In this document: piece after piece, positions 22,220 through 33,729 of the stretch | Position numbering within the stretch: position 1 is the stretch's first letter | Layout: each line of letters starts with the position of its first letter | Source: Tethya wilhelma | Taxonomy: Eukaryota > Porifera > Demospongiae > Tethyida > Tethyidae | NCBI GenBank assembly: GCA_964030475.1 | Contig: CAXIPT010000002.1 | Span: 13,694,421-13,758,420 of the forward strand | DNA length: 64,000 nucleotides | Reading direction: 5' to 3' | Position numbers and translations under genes: made by a program | The notes under the pieces: generated by a model | Seen by the model: the letters and a program-made list of their open reading frames with translations, nothing else | The model's database searches: none | What the model was told of the DNA's origin: nothing

Positions 22220-24326
22220 TCAAGCTAGATTGACTATTTCACTGTGACCAGGGGATTCCTTGACAACCAGGGTACTAGTGTTTAGCAACACAGGTTTTTC
22301 TGGTAGTGACAATTTCTGTAGACCTCCCAAGGCCTCCTCAGAATCATTCTCAACCTCCTTGTCAGTTTGTTCGACCTTTACTTCTCCACTACCATCATCA
22401 ACACCCTCCGTGTCAATCCTCTCTGGAGATAGTGGTGGCTGCTGCATTTCTGGAAGCAGGGAATCGGAGTGGGACCAAAGACCTGATATCTCCAACACCT
22501 TCAACCTATGTTCTAGCTCTGCAATTCGCTTGGCCAACATTTTATTAGCTTTCTTCTGGTGTGTTAAAGCTAGTGATTTCTCTTTCACAGATCCTGAAAG
22601 ACTATTTGCCAAACTTTCAAGTTCTTTGACTCTTTTCATTGTTTGTCGCAACTCTTGTTTCTTGTCTCCAAGTGGAGATTGCATTCCTTGATTCACTGCC
22701 AGCTCAATAGCTTTCTGTCTCTCAATTACATTCTTGTACCTGTCTACACGACTCAATGCATGGTCTCTCTCTGCTTGTACCTCAACTAAGTCCATCTTCA
22801 ACCTGTGATTCTCTTCAATAAGAGATTGTAATGTTGAATGAGATGGTTGAGGAGTGCTCTGTTTATCATTGAGGCATTTGAGTAGACTGTCACATTTTCC
22901 AGAGAAGTAGTCTCTTTCACACATCAACTCTTCTTTCTCATCTTCCAAATGCTGTACTTGTCGCTCTAACCCTAACAATTTTTCCTGCATATAATTATTA
23001 CACTTATAAAAACTGGCTTATGATATTGACACAAAATAGAAACTTAGAACTCTAATCTGTGTATGACACAAATGTGTCAAGACAATGTAATAGGTATGTT
23101 TGAAAAATGAAATGGTAACGGTCATAAACACAACTACGATCATGATCCACCCACAACCAACACTACACTGTAACCAGTAGTGGGGAAAACATAAACTGGG
23201 GATACTGTACAGAGTGGGTGCTATTTGTTATGTCATCAAAAAACAGAAGTATTTTGTAAACTGATACTGGAAATAGCTTTTTGCCATACAGAAGTAAATG
23301 ACAGCTGCGTGTTTCTCCGTATCACTCCTGTAGTCTGCCCGGCCTACTGGTTAGCAGTGATTAATCTAGACAAGTTCATGGTGCAGTAAATGTTACAGTA
23401 AAGCTGCTCGAGATATGCTTTGAAGTTTGCCTTTGTAGGCTACATCTGTCGACAACACTCAGCAAGACTCCATCCAGGCTTTGCTTTATTTGAAATAATC
23501 ATGTATAGGAAATGTAGACTGATTCCACAGGAAAGAGTCATCTTTTGAATCGTCCTTGCAGCAACGTCCCAGAATGTCTAATCTCATTGAGAATGTCCTA
23601 CCGTACTTTGATAATTTAAGTGGCAAAGACAATTATGAATTAGAGTGGCACCTAGCATATGAATGATACATAGTTATTAGTACTAGTAGTTCCAATTACT
23701 TAGGCACCAGCAAAAAATAATTTCAAATTTAGGTTGGCACTCAATTAAAGTGAAAAAAAAAACAAAGTCTGAATCAATCGATAGAAGGTGCGACATGTGA
23801 AATAAACAATACTGATGCAAAAACAAAATAAAGCTAAAGATTAAAGGGGGTAGCCAATCCAAGGCTATTGGACTCTGGCTAAGTTCAGACACATGGTAAT
23901 GCAAAGCTAGCTTTGAGGATATCGATTAGCAACTGCTCTAGCTCTGTAAACTGTATTTGTGGGAAGTCATGATCATTGTGGTGTGCATGATTTAGGAAGA
24001 AAAAAATACTACGTAAAAATCTAAAAGGATACCTGGAATTCTTCCAATTGGACAATATATTTCTCTCTTATTTCCTCACTGGCAACTGAAGAGGCAAGAG
24101 TACTAGTAGACTCCCCAGTAGGAGAAACAGGATGACTTCGGGCTAGTTGGCTACGTAACTGTTTTATCTCCTGTTGAAGCTTTAGATGATTAACATCTGA
24201 ATTTCTTAGCTGCTGTTGAAATATCTTAAGAGCTTCATCTTTACTACGGAGCTGTTGCTGACAGGCTTTGTGCTCGGCTTTCAGATCTTCGTACTCTCCT
24301 ATCGTCACGGTCACGGCCATGACCAT
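22220..24326 (-). CDS. CCDC149: CCDC149 homologue, coiled-coil protein (352 aa, 2 exons)
   Basis: Exons 24326-24033 and 22984-22220 with a phase 0 junction. Residues about 8-95 and 100-275 are heptad-rich coiled coil, split by a Ser/Pro/Thr linker (about 66-83). The segment VEVQAERDHALSRVDRYKNV, then LESLANSLSGSVKEKSLAL, HQKKANKMLAKRIAELEHRL and KVLEISGLWS, matches the conserved core and LEVSGLWS-type end of vertebrate CCDC149. The C-terminal 80 residues are acidic and Pro/Ser-rich. Molecular function is not established in the family. The first ATG (24326) is followed two codons later by a second, so either may be used. The intron is 1.05 kb without recognised features. A 27-bp palindrome lies just upstream of the start. 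Confidence 0.83.
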
Positions 24327-24328
24327 GG

Positions 24329-24355
24329 ATGTATCCGATCATAGATCCGATACAT
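24329..24355. promoter_or_regulatory. Palindrome immediately upstream of CCDC149 start
   Basis: ATGTATCCGATC ATA GATCCGATACAT: 11 of 12 arm positions pair. It starts 2 bp upstream of the CCDC149 ATG, in its 5' UTR or core promoter. It could be an operator-like factor site or an mRNA hairpin over the start. Confidence 0.4.
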
Positions 24356-24573
24356 ATGGTACGGAGGTCAACATTCATATGTATATGCGCGATGTGAGAG
24401 GGGTGGGGTCTGGGCATAGGCGCCGGCCTGCTTACAGCTCAAAATATTCGCGCAAGAAAGAGAGAAGATGACTTTCAAAAATAAATTTTCAGCTACATAG
24501 CATTGCAAGAGGTAAATGCAAGTAAATAGAGCAACCATGATAAACAGACACACAATAAACATTAATTATAGTG

Positions 24574-25611
24574 TCACAGCTTAGATTTTAGAGATGTAAG
24601 ATGGTGTTCAACTATTGTGCTTATTTCACAAGCACAGCCCCAACTCATTACAATCCCAACACTTCCATGACCATAGCAATGAATGACGAGGGCTCTATTT
24701 GGTCCATTGTAGTTGCTCTCCATTCGTATTTGATCTCGAAGTGGGCGCAGGCCAGCCCATTCATCAATAACTTTAGCCTTCGACAAACTGGGCACCATTT
24801 TCTCACATCCTTTTAGAATCTTGTGGGTAAGATTAGGATCCAATGTTTCACTCCAGTTATCAACATCACAAGAACCTCCTAAGGCTATGTCATCAGCTCG
24901 TGGTAAGATGTACCATAGATTGTCATCAGAAACTGGATTAATTGAAAAATGAGTCACCCATGGAGCATGTACAGCGACAATCTGTCCTCTACCTGGTCTC
25001 ACCGTGTGATCATTAACAAGTTCTCGTGAGCCAATACCTGTGCAGTTGATGATGATGTCATATCCAGTGAGTTCTTCGAGGCTCTCCAGCTTTTTCTCGA
25101 CAAGTAGAACACCATTCTTCTCGAAAGATTTAGTTATCCACTTTAGGTAGTTTGACGGAGCCACAATATAAGTACTATAAGTCCATATATCAACACACTC
25201 TGGGGGAGCTTGAATTGCACGAGCTTCGTCTGAGTTCAAATCAACATGTCGAAACCCAAACACACACTCTTTCCACCATGGATCAGGGGTTTTAGAGTAA
25301 TGGAAGTGATAGCCACCTCTAAGACATAGCTGTACCTCAGAATTGTCAACAGAACTGTAGATAGAATGAAAAAACGAAAAGGTTTGTCTTGTCCACCTCA
25401 TCAGCATCTCATCTTCATGACTTGGTGCACCATCCAAGTTGGTCAGGTCGATCGGAAGAAAAATCATTCCGGCCTTGTCACTGACAAGGTCAGGAGAGAA
25501 TTTATCAGCAATGATAGTGACATTTAACTGCTTTTGAAACTTTTGTAAACTCAAAGCAGTGGAGAGCCCTATAACTCCAGCACCAATGACCGCCACTTCA
25601 AGTTTTGACAT
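24574..25611 (-). CDS. DDO-like: D-aspartate / D-amino-acid oxidase, peroxisomal (345 aa, single exon)
   Basis: Intronless. FAD Rossmann motif AVIGAGVIGLSTAL at residues 7-20. Downstream are DKAGMIFLPIDL, NCTGIGSRELVND, RPGRGQIVAVHAPW, then YILPRADDIALGGSCDVDNW. The substrate-carboxylate Arg region is WAGLRPLRDQIRME, and the flavin loop is HCYGHGSVGIVMSWGCA. The last three residues are SKL, a consensus PTS1 signal, so the enzyme should act in peroxisomes, where it oxidatively deaminates D-amino acids and releases H2O2. Length matches the family (340-350 aa). The GHGS.GI loop looks closer to D-aspartate oxidase than to DAO, which has GGYGLT; substrate choice remains an inference. It lies head-to-tail with CCDC149, 247 bp upstream of that gene's start. 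Confidence 0.9.
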   Translation of the reverse strand: MSKLEVAVIGAGVIGLSTALSLQKFQKQLNVTIIADKFSPDLVSDKAGMIFLPIDLTNLDGAPSHEDEMLMRWTRQTFSFFHSIYSSVDNSEVQLCLRGGYHFHYSKTPDPWWKECVFGFRHVDLNSDEARAIQAPPECVDIWTYSTYIVAPSNYLKWITKSFEKNGVLLVEKKLESLEELTGYDIIINCTGIGSRELVNDHTVRPGRGQIVAVHAPWVTHFSINPVSDDNLWYILPRADDIALGGSCDVDNWSETLDPNLTHKILKGCEKMVPSLSKAKVIDEWAGLRPLRDQIRMESNYNGPNRALVIHCYGHGSVGIVMSWGCACEISTIVEHHLTSLKSKL

Positions 25612-26400
25612 AATATTTGTTCTTTGTTACCAAGAGTTCCTGTGTGAGAGTACTAACAGCCGAAACGCCACTCCCTCCTAGATCCTTAGGCCTTTTGGAA
25701 TTTTTTTCCTTGACGATCTTTGCCAGCAATTAACTTTCAGTTAGTCTCGTATAATCAGCGGATGACTAGCTATACAATGTAACATGTAGGTACAAATACA
25801 CCTACCACAAAAATAATTACTGTATGAATAAGATCATTTAAGTTGCTTCGATCCTTTGGGCATGGAACATTTGCGTTTCGTAGACATGCAAAAGATAAAT
25901 TCAATTCCATTCACAGTGTGACACAATTTTGGACTGAAGTTACTTCAATGCAACTAGCCTAGTATAGATAGTAGAGTGCTAGTAAGTTTTGTGTCTGGGG
26001 TACAGTTTGTCTTCTTACAACTGAAGAGTTTTCTTTTAATTCTCCTCAGTAATTTCTTTAGCCTAGGCTTGCATGGTTGTAAATAATATTTTTTAATAAA
26101 TAAAGCTGATCAACAAGTATTGAGTTCAGTTCTAGCTCTGCTGCTATTCCACCACAGATCCTTCACGGACTGATCAAGTTCTCTCAATAGTGTTGTACCA
26201 TACGTAACGCACGCAGAATTCTGCGCATGCGTGCATAGGTCAGTTTAAAATAATTTTCCAAGCGCCAAGTTTTCGCACACATCACAGATCAATAATTATG
26301 TGAGCAGAACAAAACAATTCATGACAATGAACATTTGCTAAAATTATTATCTATGATACTACAATACACACATGCAGCATGCATCTCTAACAGGAAATTA
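25612..26400. other. Intergenic region DDO-like promoter / PERK 3' flank
   Basis: Contains the DDO-like promoter and PERK 3' UTR. A plus-strand AATAAATAAA at about 26093-26104 follows T-rich sequence, but no plus-strand gene was found to use it. Nothing else was recognised. Confidence 0.45.
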
Positions 26401-26677
26401 CTAAAATTTAGGAATTGTTCCAACCTCAGCACTTTGAGCATACATTTTAAGAGCTTTGAGTCTATCACTAGTGGAGATCTCTTTCGCTGAAGGTCTGTCA
26501 CTAGGATGTGATGCAGTCAGCCATTCAACAAACTCTGCCTAAAGTTTTATAGTATGGTCATAATATGATCTAAATCACAGCAACCAAACACACACACACA
26601 CACACACACCACACACGCACGAACGCACGCACGCACGTGCACACACACATGCACACACATGCACACGCACGCACACG

Positions 26678-26708
<31 letters not shown>

Positions 26709-26795
26709 ACNNNNNNNNNNNNNNNNNNNNNNNNNNNNNNNNNNNNNNNNNNNNNNNNNNNNNNNNNNNNNNNNNNNNNNNNNNNNNNNNNNNNN

Positions 26796-26878
<83 letters not shown>

Positions 26879-28759
26879 CTATAGGTAAATGAGTTTTCAA
26901 ACGTGAAGGGGATTTCTGACTTCTTAAGTCTTCCAAAACCTGTAAGGAAGAGATAATTAAGGTTTTCCTTGTCAAAGTTTATCACTGACCTTTGTCCTCT
27001 CCATTTCTGTGCTGAAGGGATAATGAAGCTCAAAGAAGATAATTCCAAGAGAAAAGATATCTACTTTTTGGTCATATTTCAGTCCTGACATAAGCTCTGG
27101 GCTCATGTAGAGATGAGATCCAATGTTGCCTGTGTGTTGTTTATGATCGTCACGGTCTACTAGAGACAGAAGGGCTACATAAGAGTTCTGAAGTGCCCCA
27201 AATGCTGTTCCAGTCACAAGTCCAAAATCTCCAACTTTAATGTTGCCATCCAATGAGAAGAATATGTTGGATGGTTTCAGGTCACGATGCATCATTCCTT
27301 TACGATGAACATATAGAACTGCTTCTAATATCTGGTAGAAAGTACAAACGATCATGCAATGGTAAAACAATACAGACAAATGGACTAACCAAGTGCAATA
27401 TACCTACCTGTGTAAAAAAGTGCATGATATTTTCTCTGCGTCTGTTATGTATATTGGTAGCCAACCACTCTTTGAGACTCTCTTTCTGGCAAAGTTGCAT
27501 TTGGATGAACAAGTAAGTTGGTGGCTCTGCACCAAGAGCAGTGATACTATCTATGGAACGAAAAAAAAAATTTATTAGTTTCTCCAACATACATTGTAAG
27601 TCAACTCAGAACATGTGGTTAAGGTACAAAGTGCAAACAAAACTAGACTGACCTCGCTTTTCATCATCTTGACTATCAGTGCGGGTGGACTCTGACCCTG
27701 TACTGGTGGAAAAATCATCTCTGTTCATAAGGAATGTATGATTGAAACAGCCTTCAGCCTCAGGATTAGTGCTCCGTAGGTGAGATGAACTGTCGTCAGC
27801 AAATTCAATCACAAATGATGAACTAATTTTAGGGAAGAATATTCACATATACCTTAGTATAGCAGAAAAGTTTCAAGGAGTAAAACATTTTGAATTTGCA
27901 GATAGATTGTAAAATACCGTATAGCCGGAAATATTGAAGGGGATTTTAATTTGACCGTTTGATGGTCAAAGTCCAAACCGTCAAATTTTTTGACCGTCAG
28001 TATTTCCGGCTATACGGTAAGGCGAAAGGTATTGTCTGAAATAACTTTCCTACTAGAAAGTACACACACACACACACACACACACGTACCTTCGTGAGTC
28101 ATCTGTAAAGCGAGGTGGTACAACAGAATGGATCGCGGAATGATTTAGTGAGTTAAAAGATGGACATGGTGACAAGTCTACACCATTCAGGGCCTTAGCC
28201 AGAGGAGCTACTGGTTTAGAAGACTGAGATCTGTTGTTAGTCCATGCTGTTGTTGTCCCAGTAGTGGTCCCCAAGTCATTGACTCTGTACAGATGGGGAA
28301 AGAGTATGATTCTCTGCCTAGCTTCTATGACAGCACAAACAAGAGTGGCTTCTAGAAAGAAAGCACATGCACCAAAAGACTCACATCGAGTGTCTTCTTG
28401 ATAGAGGTATCCACTCCTCCATCTCATTCCAGCCAGAAGGTGCCTTCTCAACCCATGAGTGAAAGTACCTAACAATTCTGGGATGGTCCAACTGGGCCAG
28501 TGCATGGACTTCTCTCATCACCTTCTCTCTGGCTGATTTGCTGTTAGGGAGTTTGATTCTCTTGATGGCATATTCTCCATCATCTGTTTTATTGCGCACG
28601 TGATACACTACTCCAAATCCACCCTTGCCCAGTCGACCTTTCAACTCATAGTCACTGCCAAATCGTGATAATGTCCTGGGGGGTGGGGGTATCAAATGAA
28701 AGGTTGATCAACTACAATAGACAACTCAAACCAGTACAGGACACACACACACACACACA

Positions 28760-28794
<35 letters not shown>

Positions 28795-28795
28795 N

Positions 28796-28841
<46 letters not shown>

Positions 28842-31800
28842 TACACACACCTTTCCAGTGGCTTAGGTCCGCTTCCAAGTGAAGATTCAATGGAGCTATT
28901 TGAGGAGGATGAGAGCAGACGAGATGTAGAGCTTGAGCCATTCCTGGCTAAGCTACTGTATATATTGTCAATCAGGGGGAACTCTTCATCCTAACAGGGC
29001 AAGATACTCTCATTACATCAGTTAAGAGGTTGAGACACATTCAGAATCACAAGTATGTAGTACACAAAATTAAAATATCATTACTATTGTTTATACACAG
29101 CTCACCTGGTAGGCACTAGGGCTCCTCTTCAGTCTATGATATCTGTGTAGTCTATTGAGACCAAGAACAAACGCTCCAAAGAAAATGTATTTGATCGTAC
29201 TAAACAAAAATCGCCACAACCAGTGTTGCTTCTGGATAGGTCCATCACCAGTATCAAGAAGTGCAGGGGCTGAGGGTGGACAGCTTTTTTCCACACCAGA
29301 GCCATTCTCCTCTGCTGAGCTACAACGATCATACTGTTGTACACTCTCATCCAGATGGAAGTAGATGGCAGCACCTACACACAAATGAAAAAATTAATGC
29401 TGGTTATTTTAACACAAAAGCAACACTAAAGTCGATTTGTATTCACTAGGCACTTTATGTTTTCAAAACTAGCTGAAATTTTTCAACCCCAGCATAGTCT
29501 AACCTAAGTACAAACAATAATTATTTCCTAGTTTGCAGTATACTAATAATTACAGGAAACATCGGAGCATTATTATGTTTCTTACCATAGGGTCCTGTAG
29601 TGCACATTTTAAGGAAGGTGTCATCGTCATAGTAAAGAGCAAGACCATGCCTTGCACTGTCAGGAGTGGAATCAGCTGGGTTCTCAAGGTGAGGCTGGAG
29701 AGCCAGGGAGAATGTCTTAGGGTAGTCAGTCTACGGAAAAACAAATGGTGTGGAAAACTGAATGCTACTAAGCTATAAGTCTACCCTCCTTACCTCCTTT
29801 CTTTCCAGTTCATGGGCTTGCTCATGCTGATGGACTAGATGTTGCTCATCGTGTCTGATTGTTACAGGCTGAATGTAATACTGATCATTGAATAGCACCA
29901 GCATCAGTTGAGGCTGGCTGGTTGAAAGTTTCTCAGCATGAGAATGATGAGATGCGAAATCTATGGTCTCTAATCGACCACCCTCATGACGCCACACATT
30001 CACAACTGGGGCAGAGAGCTGTACAGTAGTGTATGAATGGGAGTGAGTAATAGGGAAGATGGGGTAGCTTATTATACACAAGCAAATTATATCTGTTACC
30101 TTTCTTTCCCATATGATATAGTTCCTGCTCCATTCCGAATCACTGATAGTGGGTGTATGGTAGAGAGGCAGAGAGAGAAAGAAAATTAATAAATAGTTCA
30201 GGATAATTAGAAGAAAAGAGACTGTGCAAATTGTAACATTACAGCATACACTTGTGAGCTTTGCATGTGTACATCACAAATACATCACACCTATACTATT
30301 ACTCAGCCTCTATCATCTATGTACAGGTACCTGTCAACAGCATAAAGCACACCCTTCACAGTGTCCACATGCAATAGCATGTGAGAGGGTGGGGGAATAT
30401 CACAGGAGTACTCAGGCCCATCATCAGCACCTTCAACAAGAGAGACCTGCAAATCTCCAACAGTAAAGTTCCACCTGAACACAAACCATACAAAATGAAG
30501 CCCTTAAAATCAATTATTTGGAGTCGTGAAACCTAAGTGCATACAGTGCTGTACACACCACCTACATTCACTCACATTTCTTCTCCGCTGTGTTCGTTGG
30601 CCTCTCTCACTGTCACTCTGGACGTTGTGACCTTCAGTACATCTATGTTCTGAATTTTTGACTGGTTGTCATATCTGTGACACTTCACATGGGAGCACTC
30701 ATATACACGCTGCAGAATCAAAATAGCAGTTGATCAATTCAGCCATAGATAACTAGCAGCAGCATCGTAGAAATGCAATATGGCATACTCTCCTCTAACA
30801 CTCTACACAAGGCAAATTCCAATGTACGAAATAGTGACAGTTACATTGAAACCCACTGACCTCTCCTGTGTGTATATTAACTCCCACGACTTCACGGGAT
30901 TTAGCACCAGCCAGTGCAGAGCCTAGCTTATGGCTGTTGTCAATGAGGTCATCTGCAGTGAAGGGAAGCTGTTGGAGCTTGTCACCATCCCAGTGATAGA
31001 GAGACTTGTCCAGAGAAGGAATGAGGTCAGGAACATCCTTAATAGACTGTGAATGAATAAAGCTTTTATTGTTAATTATTTTGGCCTAGTTTTCACATAT
31101 AATTTTAAAAGGGCAATCTGTCTTTGGACTACCCTGAGATGTTTCTTTGGCCCCAGGCACACATTTCAGTCTGATTGGCCATGCACACAAGTACACACTA
31201 TTCAAACATGGCAATGGCATTTAGCCAATAATTTGTATAAGAACCTGCAATAAAAGTTAATAGTTTCTGGCATCCATGTTGACCTCTGATACAGCAGCAA
31301 TAGAGGTCACAAGGGTCGAAACTCAAGTACATGTTTTGGTAGTTATCAGGAAGAATGTATCTCACACTAACAATACAACTGATTGTGTCTGCATGCAAGA
31401 GGGTAATGCACCATACAATTCAGGATGTACAAATTCTGTACCAACACAAAGTAAAGAAATGTAAAGGAATATACATACAAGACACATAATAATAATTACA
31501 TATAAAATGCTGCTTACCTTCCTGTGACTTAAGCTGGAGGTAAACAATGGCTCATTGGAGGCATATGTCCACAACACCTGGCCTTCAGTGTCCAGAGCAG
31601 TCAACATTCCATCAACAGTGCTCACATACAATTTCCTGTGGAGGAAACAAAGCCTCAAAGTAAACTGTGGCCAATGATGCAACAGAATGTTCCTCCTCAT
31701 ACATGTACACACACACACATACATACATACATAGAAAACATAGGCAAAAAGTGATGCAACACTTACATCTAGCTCTATAGTATTTAGTGTACAACTGGTG

Positions 31801-32047
31801 GTCTACTGTTCAGGATATCACTAACACACAAGCACTTGCAATCTCTACACTGTAGAGCATCAAAATAACCTATCACCTCTCACCTTTGATGGTTGAGTGC
31901 AGCACAAGAGTGCACTAAAGGGTTAGAGCTACCATCATCTTCAGGAGCAGGACTAACTCCAGAAGTGAAGTAGAGTGGAGAGAATGAGAGTAGCAGCAAC
32001 ACCAGCAGTACAACCCGTGACCAATGATGGCACACTACATGATACAT
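26401..32047 (-). CDS. EIF2AK3: PERK (EIF2AK3), ER-stress eIF2-alpha kinase (17 exons, about 969 aa)
   Basis: Exons: 32047-31884, 31635-31518, 31046-30861, 30709-30576, 30474-30331, 30142-30100, 30018-29794, 29730-29586, 29374-29106, 28990-28851, 28675-28385, 28284-28090, 27822-27653, 27550-27408, 27331-26990, 26939-26877, 26538-26401. The frame closes throughout. The N-terminus is a signal peptide ([16 protein letters not shown]). The lumenal beta-propeller follows ([36 protein letters not shown]). One membrane helix lies at about 437-460. The kinase has P-loop GKGGFG (about 539), Lys in YAIKRIK (about 561), a Ser-rich insert (about 620-745), HRDLKPSN (about 804), DFG (824) and the activation-loop [18 protein letters not shown] senses unfolded proteins in the ER and phosphorylates eIF2-alpha. 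It is shorter than human (1,116 aa), mainly in the lumenal linker and kinase insert. Introns 10, 12 and 16 have (GT)n right at the donor. Confidence 0.95.
26586..26876. repeat. (CA)n array with 85-bp assembly gap (N 26711-26795)
   Basis: CA tracts with CG interruptions flank a run of N; true length is unknown. The array fills most of PERK intron 16. On the transcript it begins as GTGTGTGT directly at the donor. Confidence 0.95.
27914..28019. mobile_element. MITE, 106 bp, ends TACCGTATAGCCGGAAATA
   Basis: Inverted ends TACCGTATAGCCGGAAATAT and ATTTCCGGCTATACGGTA. Internal short repeats of TTTGACCGT/ACGGTCAAA occur in both orientations, making the whole element foldable. Same end family as 13510-13702. 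It lies in PERK intron 12, beside a CA tract (28062-28085). Confidence 0.85.
28741..28850. repeat. (CA)n microsatellite with one N (28795)
   Basis: About 110 bp of CA repeat making up most of the 175-bp PERK intron 10; the splice donor GT (minus strand, 28850-28849) is the first unit of the repeat. Confidence 0.95.
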
Positions 32048-32875
32048 CCTAAGAACACACCAACTGACATTACATCATAGCAGTCACAAGTAGACAGCAG
32101 TAATTTACTACTGAGGAGACAAAAGAAATCATTATGTGTTACATAAACAGGTAGCGATGATATTTATAGCTGTATGATGAATTTTTATCGCATTGTTGAG
32201 TCAGGTAAAATAACAGTCCCATTGTACAAAAAAGGAATAAGAGTATAAACCATACAAACATGCAAACATGCAAATGGGGCTAACAATTTTATCACGATCG
32301 CCTGCCACAAACTGAGGCCAAGGGGGAACCAGTGCATCACACATAATTTATTATGAAAAACACACATCCCCCAACACACCTCTCACACACCTGCTTCAAT
32401 ATATTATACATCACCAATAGAAAACTGATCACTTGTATATACAGATGTAATGCTCACAGATGAATCACATCTTGGAGCATCTATTACCACCATCACTTCA
32501 TGACACAGAACCTATCTATACAGTAGTTCTATTCTTTACATACTCCTGTTTATTACATGTAACTTTGGGCTAACTATATGCTGATCAGCAGTACTAAACT
32601 TACAGTCTTACTCAACAGGGGATCGTCCACCTTTCTAGCAGGCCAGTGCCTCTGATCAAATAGGAGCAACGCAGTCCTGGACTCCACTCTGAATATCCCA
32701 CAAAGCAGATTAATAATTTCATGCCACGTATACAAAAAACGTCATAGCATGTCAAAAAAAAATCCGCGATCGCGGTATCCGTGCGATCGCCGATCGCACA
32801 GTTTATTTTTATTTTATTTTAACCCTTTTATCTGCGTATTTAGCGCGCAGCCCTGAATTAATTTCTGCATGATCC
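32048..32875. promoter_or_regulatory. Divergent promoter region PERK (-) / RPIA (+)
   Basis: 828 bp between the two starts. The RPIA side holds a dense cluster of palindromes: CCGCGATCGCGG (12-bp perfect, 32764-32775), then TGCGATCGC CGATCGCA (about 32782-32798), 78-112 bp before the RPIA ATG. No coding exons were recognised. Confidence 0.45.
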
Positions 32876-33692
32876 ATGGTCCTCAGGTGTTTGTTGCCCT
32901 CCCTCCCTAGAACTCTTCTCTGCAAACTCAAAACTAGTAGAACCATGAGCAGTCAAGCAGCTGGAAAGAAGGCCGCAGCAATCAAAGCTGTTAATGATTA
33001 TGTGAAGGTAAACGTTACAGATGATATAATATTAATATTAATAATGAACACTCCATCAAGAGGAGCAAGAACGACAACACATACATACAACAAATAAGTG
33101 CATCAACTTATTGTTTATGCTGACTTCAAATTCTTTCCAGGACAATCAGAAATTAGGTGTTGGAAGTGGCAGCACTATTGTTTTTGCTGTGGAGCGATTA
33201 GGTAATTATACAAATTTATGAAACGGAGTTAGTAAATTTTGTTCAAACTTCCACACGGCAAAGCCTTTAAGCAATCAGCTCTAATATTTTAATTGTTTAA
33301 TTGGAGTGACTAACCAATCTACCCTGTATGCAATTGCCATTGTATATAATACACTCAGCAGTAGATGTAACCCTGCTCTGATAGTTGGTAAAGGGTCTCC
33401 TAGCAAATATACTGGTGTACTGTACTACAGCGCCTATCATAGTGCTAGTACTGTCAACTATTATTAATCTGCAGTTGAAAGAGTAAAGGAGGAGAAGCTG
33501 AATGTTGTGTGTGTTCCAACATCTTTTCAAGCCCGACAACTTATTGTTGAGAATGGTCTGACTTTGGGTGACTTGGAGACCCACCCCGAGGTGAGTTGAG
33601 AGGTTTCAACTGAGATTTGAGATTTAATCTAATAATAGGCACACCTATATACCAACTAACATGTGGTGAGCCTAATGCAAGATACACCCACT

Positions 33693-33729
<37 letters not shown>

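Noticed and set aside
26711..26795. Run of 85 N as a possible biological gap or integration site
   Set aside because: It lies inside a CA array and is an assembly gap of unknown true length.
26570..26975. Long Cys-Val and Thr-His ORFs on both strands around the N gap
   Set aside because: They are translations of CA/GT microsatellite and N bases inside PERK intron 16; same reasoning for those near 13000, 28700, 33700, 51750 and 59750.
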